Part shown: one piece after another, positions 44,225 to 54,544 of the stretch | Layout: every line of letters begins with the position of its first letter | How positions within the stretch are numbered: the first letter of the stretch is position 1 | Source of the DNA: Ditylenchus dipsaci | Taxonomy: Eukaryota; Nematoda; Chromadorea; Rhabditida; Anguinidae | DNA length: 64,000 nt | Assembly: GCA_004194705.1 (NCBI GenBank) | Contig: SADC01000305.1 | Span: 53,223 to 117,222 of the forward strand | Reading direction: 5' to 3' | The notes under the pieces: generated by a model | What the model saw: only the letters and a program-made list of their open reading frames with translations | Told to the model about the DNA's origin: nothing | Database searches by the model: none | Made by a program: the position numbers and the translations under genes

Positions 44225-44232
44225 TTTTTTAC

Positions 44233-45055
44233 TCGGAAGAGCTGTAATTTTTTTCTTCGTTTATCACCAGCCATTGTGTGCGAAGCCTTTTACACTCAAT
44301 AGTCCTTCACATTTTTAGATAAAAGCATTTTTGGATTTAGAAATTTTGGGAATCCGAATTTGAAGTCAAGTTTGGGCTATCAGGCATCTACAGGACTAAC
44401 CAGAACTTTCAGCGTGAAATTTTAAGATGCCGGATAACCGAGGGTGTTACATAAATGGAGTGCCAGATAACCGCGGTTTAACTGTACTACCTTTCAGACA
44501 ATATTTCTACGAAAATTCGGTTTGATTTTTTTCGTATCGAGGTGTATTTGAAAGTCAGAAAATGTTTGCTAAAACAAGAGCTTTGTTGAAAAATTAGTTG
44601 TTCGGCTTTTTTCGCATCAGCTTTTTTCAAATACTTTTTTTTATTCCTTTGGGACAAATGTTGAGAAATTTTCTGTGTTAAAGTTTTTTGAAAAGCGCAG
44701 TTTGATGCAGCTTTCCTGCTTTGTCGAATTATAATGTTTGTTTTGCGTTTTTTGTGCATCTAGAGCAAGTTCGATGGCTTTTTGTGAAAATGTCAATTTT
44801 TATAATGTCTGGTTAGTCAACATTTTGGTCTTTTTAAAAGTCGTTTTCAGCACAGGTATTGGGTTGAATAAAATAATCTGTTTTGCTTTTGGAAGTAATT
44901 CAAATTTTTTGAACGAAGTATCATTTTAAATTAACGCAGCATAGCGTTATCCTCACTATAAAGGTACCTATTACTGTTTCAACGAAGAGTTACAACTTTT
45001 ATTTTTTTGGCAAGAATGTTGTGTGTCTTTTTCAATACGCTCTGATTTTATGTCA
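44233..45055. other. stretch without recognisable gene
   Basis: AT-rich. No element ends, arrays or gene motifs recognised. Confidence 0.3.
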
Positions 45056-45061
45056 CAAAAA

Positions 45062-45580
45062 CTATTGTAGAGTATATCGCTTGACAATATATAATGTCAT
45101 ATTTTCCTGTTGAAGTGTAGGCTTTTTGCTGACCCATTCTCGAACACGTTCTCGAGTGAATAGATTATCCACAACCTCTTGCAGAGGTGCCTCATCATGT
45201 GGCTTCACTATTTTACAACACAGAGAAAAATTGAAAGGCAAATAGATTTGGCAAAGTCCTAAATATAAAGCATGATTTCTTATAAGTTTGTGTGAAAAAG
45301 AATTACAAAAAGGTAAGAAGGGGCACTTTTTAACTTTTTTGACTGAAACGACAAAGGGGGCACTTTTTTGCCAAAACCGGAATTTTTCTGTTTTGTCCAA
45401 ATAACAACTGTGTGTATTGCAAGGCTTGCCGTATTTTAATAAAGCGCAGTTGTAAAGATTGTCTAAAAGACCGATTATAGATCACCGACCCTCAGTATTT
45501 TTTTTCTAATTTTTAATAATATTTAACAAAAATTATCAATATTTTAAATGCCATAGTCTCATTAATACCGAATACCAGGG
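45062..45580 (-). pseudogene. copy of the last F-box-like exon and its upstream intron
   Basis: Minus-strand reading FSLCCKIVKPHDEAPLQEVV, with ENMTLYIVKRYTLQ at the end, matches 27479-27642. The upstream intron words (AAGGGGCACTTTTT, TGACTGAAACGACAAAGG) also match. Three copies now exist in the window (27.5, 45.1, 61.1 kb). No earlier exons are present here. Confidence 0.6.
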
Positions 45581-45589
45581 AACTGCAAA

Positions 45590-45855
45590 AGTCCTAAATA
45601 GGACTATTTTGGGACTATGTGGTCCTAAAATAGTCCTAAAATAGGACTATTTTAAAAAGGTCCTAAAATAGGACTATTTCAAAATAGCCCTAAAATAGGG
45701 CTCTAGGTCAATTGGTCCACGGTCAATTGGTCCACGGTCAATTGATCCACGGTCAATGGTTATGGGTAAAAATCCCCCCGCAAAAATCCCCCCAGCAAAA
45801 ATCCCCCAACAAAAATCCCCCAGCAAAAATCCCCCCAGCACAAATCCCCCAGAAT
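45590..45855. repeat. left end of a mosaic word-array element
   Basis: Three arrays in order: TCCTAAAATAGGACTATTT words (45590-45700), GGTCAATTGGTCCAC words (45709-45760) and AAAAATCCCCCCAGC words (45770-45850). The same three arrays occur inverted at 52020-52520, on the other side of the 5,453 bp palindrome. The arms are parts of one element split by it. Confidence 0.75.
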
Positions 45856-46463
45856 AGAAATTGAAATTAAATGGACATTTATTCACGGACTCGGACTTAA
45901 AATAAGCAAATTATTGTCAATATTATCAATGTGTTAATCAAAATTGGGACCTAAACACGGTTTTATAATACCAAAATATCGGTTTTGCTATTCGGAATCC
46001 CCGCATCGAGCTAGAAAAATACCTTAACTACCTGAGGGTACCTGAGGCTACCATGTAAGCATCTTAACCGATGCTGGCAGCAAACACCAATTTTTCTAAC
46101 CAAACAGCTTCAAAATTCCTATTTCGGTTACTTTAGCATAGCAACAACCTATAATTCAACTTCCCAAGAATTGGTAGTAGGGCAAGAAGAGTAGTACCCC
46201 CTAAAAGTGGAGACTTCGTCCCACGTGGAAAACTTTTTTATTGCGGTATTTTAAAACCAAGATTCCCACTTGGGACGAAGTCCCCACTTTTTAGACTAAA
46301 AATTATACTAAAATTCTGCACTACACTATTAGCCAAAAATATTGAAATAAAGTCAAAGTATAAAAGCAAATAACTTTTATATTATTTATCGGTTCTGAAA
46401 ATTTAATTCAATTTTTTATTAAAAACACACAATACAAAAAACATCTTACAACAAAAACAAACT

Positions 46464-47048
46464 TCAGGGCCGAGTTTCTTCGCGTCTAATACGACGAGCC
46501 AGGTTCATGTCTTTTGGCATAATATGAAATAAAAAAATTAAATTTAAATAAAAAATATAAGTAAAAAAGATGGTGAAACTTACGGTTACACGCTTAGCGT
46601 GTATAGCGCACAAGTTAGAATCTTCGAATAATCCTACCAAGTAGGCTTCACTGGCCTCCTGCAGTGCAAGCATAGTGGAGCCTCTAAAAATTTAACTATT
46701 GATTTGAAAAAAATTTTTTTTTACTGAAATCGCAAGTCTTGCTTGTAGTCTTGTGCTATTTCTCGCACTAAACGTTGGAAAGGCAGTTTGCGAATAAGCA
46801 AATCGTTCGATTTTTGATATCGTCTTATGTCTCGAAGCGCCACCGTTCCTGCAAAAAAAAATAAAATAAATATTTTTGAAAAAATTTGATTTACCGGGAC
46901 GGTAACGATGCCTAAAAATAAAAATTTAACAACATATGAAATAATTTTCCTCCATACGGTTTTTTAATGCCTGTATTTCCAGGAAGTTGCCTTGGGGGCT
47001 TTTGGGAAACATCAGTTTTTGCCGAAGGTTTTTTTTACTACGGGCCAT
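46464..47048 (-). pseudogene. histone H3-like gene in left terminal repeat
   Basis: Minus strand, mirror of the copy at 50703-51284. The conserved core is [47 protein letters not shown] and [11 protein letters not shown], then [20 protein letters not shown]3 forms the nucleosome core with H4. The tail exon starts MARSKKNLRQK but does not reach the TGIKKPHRYRPGT segment in frame (92 nt before His39, one short of a multiple of three). The last intron is read through in frame in this copy and ends CAT instead of CAG. Both points suggest a damaged or unusually expressed gene. Confidence 0.75.
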
Positions 47049-47384
47049 CTGAAGTAAAAGTATCAAATGGAATGATTCGAAAAATTAAATTAAATCACAG
47101 AAGCTAAATTTTTTTGTATTTCAGTGCAAGGTATGCAATAATCAAGAAAAATTAAAAAATGAAGCTGAAAAGTTTGTGTGTTTCAAGGAAATTTGAAAAG
47201 TGTCGGAATGCCAACTCAATCTTTTTACAGTTTTTAAACTTTATTTTTATAATAGTGAAAATTAGCGTGATATCTGTTATTTTTAACGTTTAACTTGATT
47301 CAACTTTCTGATTTTGTTGAAATTTTCAATAATGTTGTTTATTAACGTATTTTTCGCAATAATTTGTATTTTTTTCCAGGAATA

Positions 47385-47478
47385 ATGAGCAAGACAGCCG
47401 TGCAAGAAACCGCCAGCAAGAAGCAAATGCAGACCTCATTCGAACCACTCAACAATCAAGCCGGAAACGCATATAAGG
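47385..47478 (+). pseudogene. mirror copy of the central gene's first exon
   Basis: Reads MSKTAVQETASKKQMQTSFE then PLNNQAGNAYK before a GTGGGT donor. The functional counterpart is on the minus strand at 50279-50372. Here the exon points into the left tandem repeat and has no continuation on this strand in the centre, so it is a by-product of the palindrome. Confidence 0.6.
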
Positions 47479-47479
47479 T

Positions 47480-48209
47480 GGGTTTACATATTTTTTAATA
47501 ATATTCCCAACGACATTAACCAAAACCCACCCCCCCCCCCCCCATTTGTCCCAAAGTCACTTAAAACCAACAAAACCGCATAAATCACTTGAAATGACCA
47601 AGACCACCCCAAAATCACCGAAAACATGCAAAAATATCCAACATCACCGAAACCATCCAAAACCACCAAAATTACCGAAACCAGCCAAAACCACCCGAAA
47701 TTACCCAGAACCACCCAAAAAGCACCCAAACCCCCCCCCATACCATCCGAACCAATTTAAAGTCACCGAAAACCAGCGAAACCACATAAATCACTTAAAA
47801 TCCACTAAGGCCTCCCAATATTACCGAAACTGCTCAAAACTAACAAAAATTACCGAAACCAGCCAGAATCACCCGAAATCACCCGACAACACCCAAAGCA
47901 GCTAAAGCCTACCTAAAATCACCGAAACCAGCCAAAAACACCCAAAATTACCGGAATCATCCAAAACTACCTGAAATCACCGAAACCAACCAAAACCATC
48001 CAAACCAATAAAAAGTTACCTAAAACCAACGAAACCGCATAAATCACTCGAAATGGACCAAGACCACCCAAAATCGCTGAAAACATTTAAAAACACCCAA
48101 TATCACCAAAACCACCCAAAACTAGCAAAAATTACCGAAATCAGCCAAAACCACCGGAAATCACCCGACACCACCCAAAAGCAGCTAAAACTCACCAAAA
48201 CCGTCCAAA
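47480..48209 (+). repeat. degenerate ACCACCCAAAATCACCGAA tandem, left arm
   Basis: About 35 imperfect units of roughly 20 bp (ACCACCCAAAA, TYACCGAAACCAGCC). Poor in G on this strand. The inverse occurs at 49200-50270. Confidence 0.85.
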
Positions 48210-48399
48210 GTTCAAGACGCTTGCCACGACCAGACGGGACACAAAAGAGACGTAGAAATGCCTATACCATGGCATACATTTTTTTAACGACACCTGAGTT
48301 TGCTTCTAATCAAAAAAGCAAAAATAAAAAAGCGCAAAACGCAATAATCAGAGTTTTAACAGGCGCACCACTGCCACAAAGCGCTTAAATTACCTAACT

Positions 48400-50372
48400 T
48401 TATATTTTAAAGTAAAAAACCAACTTTAGTTCACGTCGTTTTTTTGCATGTGCTGCATTTTTGGACCGTTGTCTTTCACTTCTATTTCTGTGCTTCTTCT
48501 TGCCTGGCTGCACAGTCTGTGTATCAGAGACGGCAGCACCACTGGACGTGATTGTGGTGATATTGGCTGCTGTAATCTTGTCACCGACCCTTCTGCTATC
48601 TCACAAGAAGTGGGGTCACTGGAATTGTGCTGAAATCAAAACTTTATTAGAGAAGTGACTGATGTGCACTACCTCTTCCAAAAGATCCATGTGTTTCTTT
48701 GAAGGTGAAGACTCTGGCGTAAAGACCCATCGAGAGCTCTTCTGAAAATTTGAAAAATCATATAAGAACACTATTTGTAAACAAACCAATTGGGCGGCGT
48801 AGTGGCAGAAGATCGATCAAAGCATTAACATCCTCATCCAAATTGTAGGCATCATTCTGCTCTTGAATTGAGTCGTCATCTGAAGACTCTTCGCCGTCCG
48901 TGCTACGATCTGCACTTGATAGATCTTCTCCATCAGCTATGGCGGCTTCCTCTCTACAATCGATGACGTGGCCTGAGAATGGATCTCCTAAGTTCTCCTC
49001 CTCTTCTTCTTCATCCACATCTCTCCTGAGGTTGACATAAAACTTCTTCAGAATTCCTGGCTCGCAAGGCAGCTTCCGTTCACGCAATTCTTTAAGTTTC
49101 AGAATGCGCTGCCTCTCTCTGTCTTGGATGCGCCGGATTACTAATCCTCTCTCTCTAAAATAATGGTTTACAAGGCCTTATAGGGTTTATCTTGTTTGTT
49201 TTTGGCTGTTTATGATGGTTTCGATGATTTTTGTGGTCTTGGACGATTTCGACTGCTATTTGTGATTTCGTTGGTTTTATAGTTTTTATAGGTTTAAATG
49301 TTTGGTGGGTTTTCGGGTTTTTTTCGGACTTGTTTTGGGTGATTTCAGGTGGTTTGGCTGGTTTCGGTGATTTTAGGTAGTTTTGGGGTGATACGATGAT
49401 TTTGGGTGTATTTGGATGGTTTTAGTGAATTTTTGCTAGTTTTGGGTGGTTTCGGTGATATTGGGTGTCTTTAAATGTTTTCGGTGATTTTGAGCGGTCT
49501 TGATCGAGTTCGAGTGATTTATGCAGTTTCGTTGGTTTCAAGTGACTTTTTATTGTTTTTGGACGGTTTTGGTGAGTTTTAGCTGCTTTTGGTGGTGTCG
49601 GGTGATTTCCGGTGGTTTTGGCTGATTTCGGTAATTTTGCTAGTTTTGGGTGGTTTTGGTGATATTGGGTGTTTTTAAATGTTTTCAGCGATTTTGGGTG
49701 GTCTTGGTCCATTTCGAGTGATTTATGCGGTTTCGTTGGTTTTAGGTAACTTTTTATTGGTTTGGATGGTTTTGGTTGGTTTCGGTGATTTCAGGTAGTT
49801 TTGGATGATTCCGGTAATTTTGGGTGTTTTTGGCTGGTTTCGGTGATTTTAGGTAGGCTTTAGCTGCTTTTGGGTGTTGTCGGGTGATTTCGGGTGATTC
49901 TGGCTGGTTTCGGTAATTTTGTTAGTTTTGAGCAGTTTCAATAATATTGGGAGCCTTAGTGGATTTTAAGTGATTTATGTGGTTTCGCTGGTTTTCGGTG
50001 ACTTTAAATTGGTTCGGATGGTATGGGGGGGGGGTTTGGGTGCTTTTGGGTGGTTCTGGGTAATTTCGGGTGGTTTGGCTGGTTTCGGTAATTTGGTGGT
50101 TTTGGATGGTTTCGGTGATGTTGGATATTTTTGCATGTTTTCGGTGATTTTGGGTGTCTTGGTCATTTCAAGTGATTTATGCGTTTTGTTGGTTTTAAGT
50201 GACTTTGGGACAAATGGGGGGGGGGGTGGGTTTTTGGTTAATGTCGTGGGAATATTATATAAAAATATGTAAACCCACCCTTATATGCGTTTCCGGCTTG
50301 ATTGTTGAGTGGTTCGAATGAGGTCTGCATTTGCTTCTTGCTGGCGGTTTCTTGCACGGCTGTCTTGCTCAT
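48400..50372 (-). CDS. central gene of the palindromic element: acidic region and basic tail
   Basis: Minus strand. Exon 1 (50372-50279, in the right terminal repeat) reads MSKTAVQETASKKQMQTSFE. A 1.1 kb intron of GGTTTTGGGTGG repeats follows. Exon 2 (about 49152-48787) starts ERGLVIRRIQDRERQRILKL after an AG repeat offering several acceptors, and contains the acidic run DVDEEEEEENLGDPF plus SSDDDSIQEQNDAYNLDEDV. A short exon (about 48741-48673; SSRWVFTPESSPSKKHMDLL) and a basic tail (KKKHRNRSERQRSKNAAHAK, 48500-48440) follow. Exact joins of the last two exons are unsure. Not recognised as any transposase. A basic helix, acidic tract and lysine/arginine-rich tail fit a nuclear, perhaps histone-binding protein, by inference only. 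Confidence 0.5.
49200..50270 (-). repeat. degenerate ACCACCCAAAATCACCGAA tandem, right arm
   Basis: Complement of 47480-48209 plus about 350 bp of extra units (49200-49557). It forms the first intron of the central gene. Confidence 0.85.
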
Positions 50373-50702
50373 TATTCCTGGAAAAAATACAAATTATTGC
50401 GAAAAATACGTTAATAAACAACATTATTGAAAATCAACAAAATCAGAAAGTTGAATCAAGTTAAACGTTAAAAATAACAGATATCACGCTAATTTTCAAC
50501 TATTATAAAAATAAAGTTTAAAAACTGTAAAAAGATTGAGTTGGCATTCCGACACTTTTCAAATTTCCTTGAAACACACAAACTTTTCAGCTTCATTTTT
50601 TTTTTCTTGATTATTGCATACCTTGCACTGAAATACAAAAAATTTAGCTTCTGTGATTTAATTTAATTTTTCGAATCATTCCATTTGATACTTTTACTTC
50701 AG
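50373..50702. promoter_or_regulatory. divergent intergenic region between H3 and the central gene
   Basis: 330 bp separates the two start codons, which point away from each other; the mirror region is 47049-47384. It is AT-rich with no clear TATA arrangement. A 3' splice-like TACTTCAG directly before the H3 ATG suggests a spliced leader site or an untranslated first exon. Confidence 0.45.
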
Positions 50703-51284
50703 ATGGCCCGTAGTAAAAAAAACCTTCGGCAAAAACTGATGTTCCCAAAAGCCCCCAAGGCAACTTCCTGGAAATACAGGCATTAAAAAACCGTATGGAG
50801 GAAAATTATTTCATATGTTGTTAAATTTTTATTTTTAGGCATCGTTACCGTCCCGGTAAATCAAATTTTTTCAAAAATATTTATTTTATTTTTTTTGCAG
50901 GAACGGTGGCGCTTCGAGAGATAAGACGATATCAAAAATCGAACGATTTGCTTATTCGCAAACTGCCTTTCCAACGTTTAGTGCGAGAAATAGCACAAGA
51001 CTACAAGCAAGACTTGCGATTTCAGTAAAAAAAATTTTTTTTCAAATCAATAGTTAAATTTTAGAGGCTTCACTATGCTTGCACTGCAGGAGGCCAGTGA
51101 AGCCTACTTGGTAGGATTATTCGAAGATTCTAACTTGTGCGCTATACACGCTAAGCGTGTAACCGTAAGTTCACCATCTTTTTTACTTATATTTTTTATT
51201 TAAATTTAATTTTTTAAATTTCATATTATGCCAAAAGACATGAACCTGGCTCGTCGTATTAGACGCGAAGAAACTCGGCCCTGA
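50703..51284 (+). pseudogene. histone H3-like gene in right terminal repeat
   Basis: Exon 1 (50703-50792) starts MARSKKNLRQK and ends, in another frame, TGIKKP. A GTATGG...TTTTAG intron and the micro-exon HRYRPG (about 50841-50857) follow. A second intron leads to [40 protein letters not shown], then a third intron, and [18 protein letters not shown] with [11 protein letters not shown]. After GTAAGT the last block [19 protein letters not shown] follows a CAT, not CAG. Loop 1 has normal H3 length, so it is not a typical CenH3. Introns and a shortened, frame-shifted tail set it apart from replication-dependent H3. The tail frameshift (91 nt to His39) argues against a normal product from this copy. 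Confidence 0.78.
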
Positions 51285-51639
51285 AGTTTTGTTTTTGTTG
51301 TAAGATGTTTTTTTTGTATTGTGTGTTTTTCAATAAAAAATTGAATTAAATTTTCAGAACCGATAAATAATATAAAGTTATTTAATATTAATAATATAAA
51401 ATATTATTAATAATAAAATAATATTTAAGTTATTAATAATATAAAGTTATTTGCTTTTATTACTTTGACTTTATTTCAATATTTTTGGCTAATAGTGTAG
51501 TGCAGAATTTTTAGTATAATTTTTAGTCTAAAAAGTGGGGACTTCGTCCCAAGTGGGAATCTTGGTTTTAAAATACCGCAATAAAAAAGTTTTCCACTTG
51601 GGACGAAGTCTCCACTTTTAGGGGGTACTACTCTTCTAG

Positions 51640-52015
51640 GGCATCTTAATAGTTGTACTGAAATGGTAGAACCTAGGTGGTGGAACTTGGGTAGTACTAC
51701 CTCGGCAGTGATACTCACCTAGTAATATCCAGTTATCAGGTATCCAGGTGGCTTTACCTAGTTGGTTAGGATATCCACATAGGAGTTAAGGTCCTTTAGG
51801 CATTGCGAGTTAACTTTATTCTTAAAGTATTGTGAGTAAAACCAATGACTATACTACACCCTCCAGGCAATAAAGTCATTACCTCGTTTCATGCTTCGGT
51901 ACTCCGGTTTACATCGGCACTGGGACGTCTTTAACTATAAAATAGTGTTCATGACATGATTTTAGTTAGAATACCGTGGTTTTGAAATACATTTGCTTAG
52001 ATACATTTGCCACAT
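51640..52015. other. right flank of the palindrome, no gene recognised
   Basis: Interior of the interrupted mosaic element. TACCTAGTTGGTTAGGATATC-type words only. Confidence 0.3.
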
Positions 52016-52019
52016 TTCA

Positions 52020-52525
52020 ATTTTTATTCTGGGGGAATTTTTATGGGGGGATTTTTGCTGGGGGATTTTTACTGGGGGGATTTTGTTGGGGGGATTTTTG
52101 CTGGGGGATTTTTACCCATAACCATGACTACTTGTTTGGGTTGGTGCGTGGATTAACCAGTAGGGTTAAGGCTGAATTATCGAAAAACTGTTTAAATGAC
52201 AGAAGTTCTTCACAAGACATAAAAGATTAATTTGAAAATAATTTTGTGGAGCAATTGACCTGTGGACCAATTGACCTGTGGACCAATTGACCTGTGGACC
52301 AATTGACCTGTGGACCAATTGACCTGTGGACCAATTGATCTGTGGACCAATTGACCTGTGGACCAATTGATCTGTGGACCAATTGACCTGTGAACCAATT
52401 GACCTGTGGACCAATTGACCTGTGACCAATTGACCTGTGGAGCACTTGACCTGTGGACCAATTGACCGCACGCCCTAAAATAGGGCTATTTGAAAATAGT
52501 CCTACTTAAGAACTATTTTTTCTGA
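52020..52525. repeat. right end of the mosaic word-array element
   Basis: GGGGGATTTTTGCTG words (52025-52120), a shared block GATTAACCAGTAGGGTTAAG (also at 57935 and 58750), about thirteen 16 bp GTGGACCAATTGACCT units (52247-52465), then CCCTAAAATAGGGCTATTT. Inverse order of 45590-45855. Confidence 0.8.
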
Positions 52526-52629
52526 GACGAATTCTAATTTGCATTTGAAATTTGGATTTTTATTGTATCTTTTATTAATTTTTGTATATTTTTCACACTT
52601 TTTGAAAAAAGTGTGAAAAATGTTTTTGT

Positions 52630-54520
52630 TTGTTATTTGTCTTTTAGGTGAATTGTCTTCATTGGATCGAAAGGTGATGCATTTCATTGCTTGTACAAAT
52701 CAGCCATTGTCCGTTCTGGAAGAGCCTACTTTCAAAGCGTTGCTATCAATTGGTGATCGAGATGCATTGCAAGGTCTCTTGAAATAAGGTTAATTCTACA
52801 TGTAACTCATGTTTGTTTATTTTTACAGGCCGAAAACATTTCACAAACTTCGTTTTGCCGCGTGTTTACGATCGCGTAAAGATCAAAATCCAAAAAGAGC
52901 TTTCCAAGTGTTGTGCTCTTTCGTTTACCTGCGATATTTGGTCCGGCTCAACAGCAAGCTTTATCAGGTAAATCAATGCCATTCATGGTGTTCCAGGAGA
53001 AGTCTACGGTTGTTGTTTTAGCCTAACTGCTCATGGAATCGAAGCATCTTGGACAAGACAGAAGTACACTCTTTGTGTTCGGCACTTTCCTGGTGGGCAC
53101 AACTTCCTTACTATTGGGGCGATTGTACAAGAAATGTTAGTGGAATGGAAGATCGAAGAATCAAAGTGGCATGTTTTCGTTCGGGATGGGGCCGGAAATA
53201 TGTGCAAAGTAAGAGTATCTATTCTTTACAACCTGGTTTTAAAAATTGTTTCAGGCTTTTGAAGAAGGAGGATTTCTACATGCCGATTGTGGGGCTCACA
53301 AAATCAACTTAATCGTGCGAAATTCCGTCTTTGCAGCGCTGGATGTGAAATCAATGTCGGAGCGTGCGCGCAAATTGGTCGGTCATTTCAACCACTCAAA
53401 CTTGGCATACGAGAAGCTGGAGGTTGAACAAGAAAAGGAAGGTCTGCCAAAGCATCGTTTGATCCAGGTATTTTGCAAAGTGCTTTTTTATGGTGAACCT
53501 AACTTTTTTATAGGATGAACCTACACGGTGGAATTCTACTCTCTACATGTGTCAAAGACTTTCGGAGCAGAAGTCAGCTCTTCGGCTGTATTGCACGCGC
53601 CAGGGAAACGAGTAGATGACTTGAACGAAGATGAATGGATGCTGATGAACGAATTGGTAAAGCTGCTCGAACCGTTTGAAGGTGCCTCAAATCAGATGTG
53701 TGAAGATGCCTCGTCTCTCTCTATTCAACTCCTATTGCCAAGATGCTAGCTCGTGGTTTGGATCAAATGATTGGGGGACAATTGCAGCCGATTGTGGAGA
53801 AGATGTGGATTCTGTTACGCGAGAAATTCTTCAATCTGGACGAAACAAGTTAATTTTATTTCAGTAATGTATTTATTGTCTAACGAACTTTCAGGATTCA
53901 TGGCCTCGCCATCTTTCTCGATGTTCGATTCAAAGATCGTGTTGCGGACGACAAAGCCTACTTTTTGAGACAAGTGACTTATTGGATCTGCTTGGAGAAC
54001 CTCAACACCGATTTGTGGGCGGATACATTAGAAGCTGGTAGATATTTTACTTTTTATGGATGAATAAAATGCTTTGGTTTTTAGAAGTGAGTTCGCCACC
54101 AGCAAAGCGTCGAACGTCTTCCTCTTTCTTTGGCTCAAACTCCCAATTCTTTACTGACACAACTGAAGCAATTGCGAGTTCCGATGAAGCGAGCGTCATT
54201 GCAGAGATTACAGCCTACACGAAACTGAAGAATCTTGAGCTTGATGAGAATCCTTTGGACTTCTGGAAGGTTTGTTTCAAAATATATTTTGTTATGTTAG
54301 TTGTTATGCATAACCTATTTAGCTAAACGAAAGTCATTTCCAATTTGGCGAAGCTAGCGCAGCGTTATCTCTCTTCACCGGCAAGCAGCGTAGCAAGTGA
54401 GCAGCTCTTCTCAGTGGCTCGCGAGTCAAGTCTTAGTCGGGCAACGCAGAGAAGCTCATATTCTTGAACAAATGTCTTCATCATTGAACTGTTGTTATTG
54501 AAGTTGTGTGTGTTGAGTTG
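52630..54520 (+). pseudogene. hAT transposase (ZBED-like), nearly complete, 5' truncated
   Basis: Plus strand with introns. Segments in order: LSSLDRKVMHFIACTNQPLS and LEEPTFKALLSIGDRDALQ (52655-52787); after an intron, FVLPRVYDRVKIKIQKELSK, then SFTCDIWSGSTASF with the first catalytic D (52840-52968); LTAHGI and the HNFLTIGAIVQEML and VRDGAGNMCK block (53020-53215); GFLHADCGAHKINLIVRN (53268-53321); the DEPTRWNSTLYMCQRLSEQK region (53515-53575); and LSSPASSVASEQLFSVARES, the hATC dimerisation motif (54370-54430). The BED finger is missing upstream, and several frame changes occur, so it is inactive. The fold and motifs make the assignment firm. Confidence 0.85.
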
Positions 54521-54544
54521 TCGGATAAATAAAGATGTTGCTTC

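Larger units (their letters stand above)
46185..51637. mobile_element. 5,453 bp palindromic element carrying histone H3, 6 bp TSD AGGGCA
   Basis: The ends AGAAGAGTAGTACCCCCT and AGGGGGTACTACTCTTCT are inverted; AGGGCA flanks at 46179-46184 and 51638-51643. The arms pair for about 2.0 kb (46185-48209 with 49558-51637) with scattered substitutions and indels. Each arm has, from outside in: an end palindrome around CTTCGTCCCA, a histone H3 gene pointing outward, an intergenic region, an exon starting MSKTAVQ pointing inward, and a degenerate ACCACCCAAAAT tandem. The centre (48210-49557) completes a gene on the minus strand. The superfamily is not identified. 6 bp TSD, AG termini and long inverted repeats recall Polintons, but no polymerase or integrase is present. 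Confidence 0.88.

Noticed and set aside
43859..44274. Open frames of KTKLGKNETW type
   Set aside because: Word-array MITE with 8 bp TSD; frames exist on both strands.
47546..48388. Proline/threonine-rich open frames in the ACCACCC tandem
   Set aside because: Low-complexity tandem repeat; no conserved start, and mirrored on the other strand of the opposite arm.
46185..51637. Centromeric H3 (CenH3) interpretation
   Set aside because: Loop 1 ([10 protein letters not shown]) has the canonical length and the core is too similar to ordinary H3; CenH3 usually has a longer loop 1 and a diverged core.
46185..51637. Palindrome as simple assembly artefact
   Set aside because: The arms differ by substitutions and indels, the right arm has about 350 bp extra, and matching 6 bp flanks exist; an artefact would give identical arms without TSD.
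52247..52465. CRISPR-like regular array of 16 bp repeats
   Set aside because: Units are directly adjacent without spacers, in animal DNA; they are the sub-terminal array of a mobile element.
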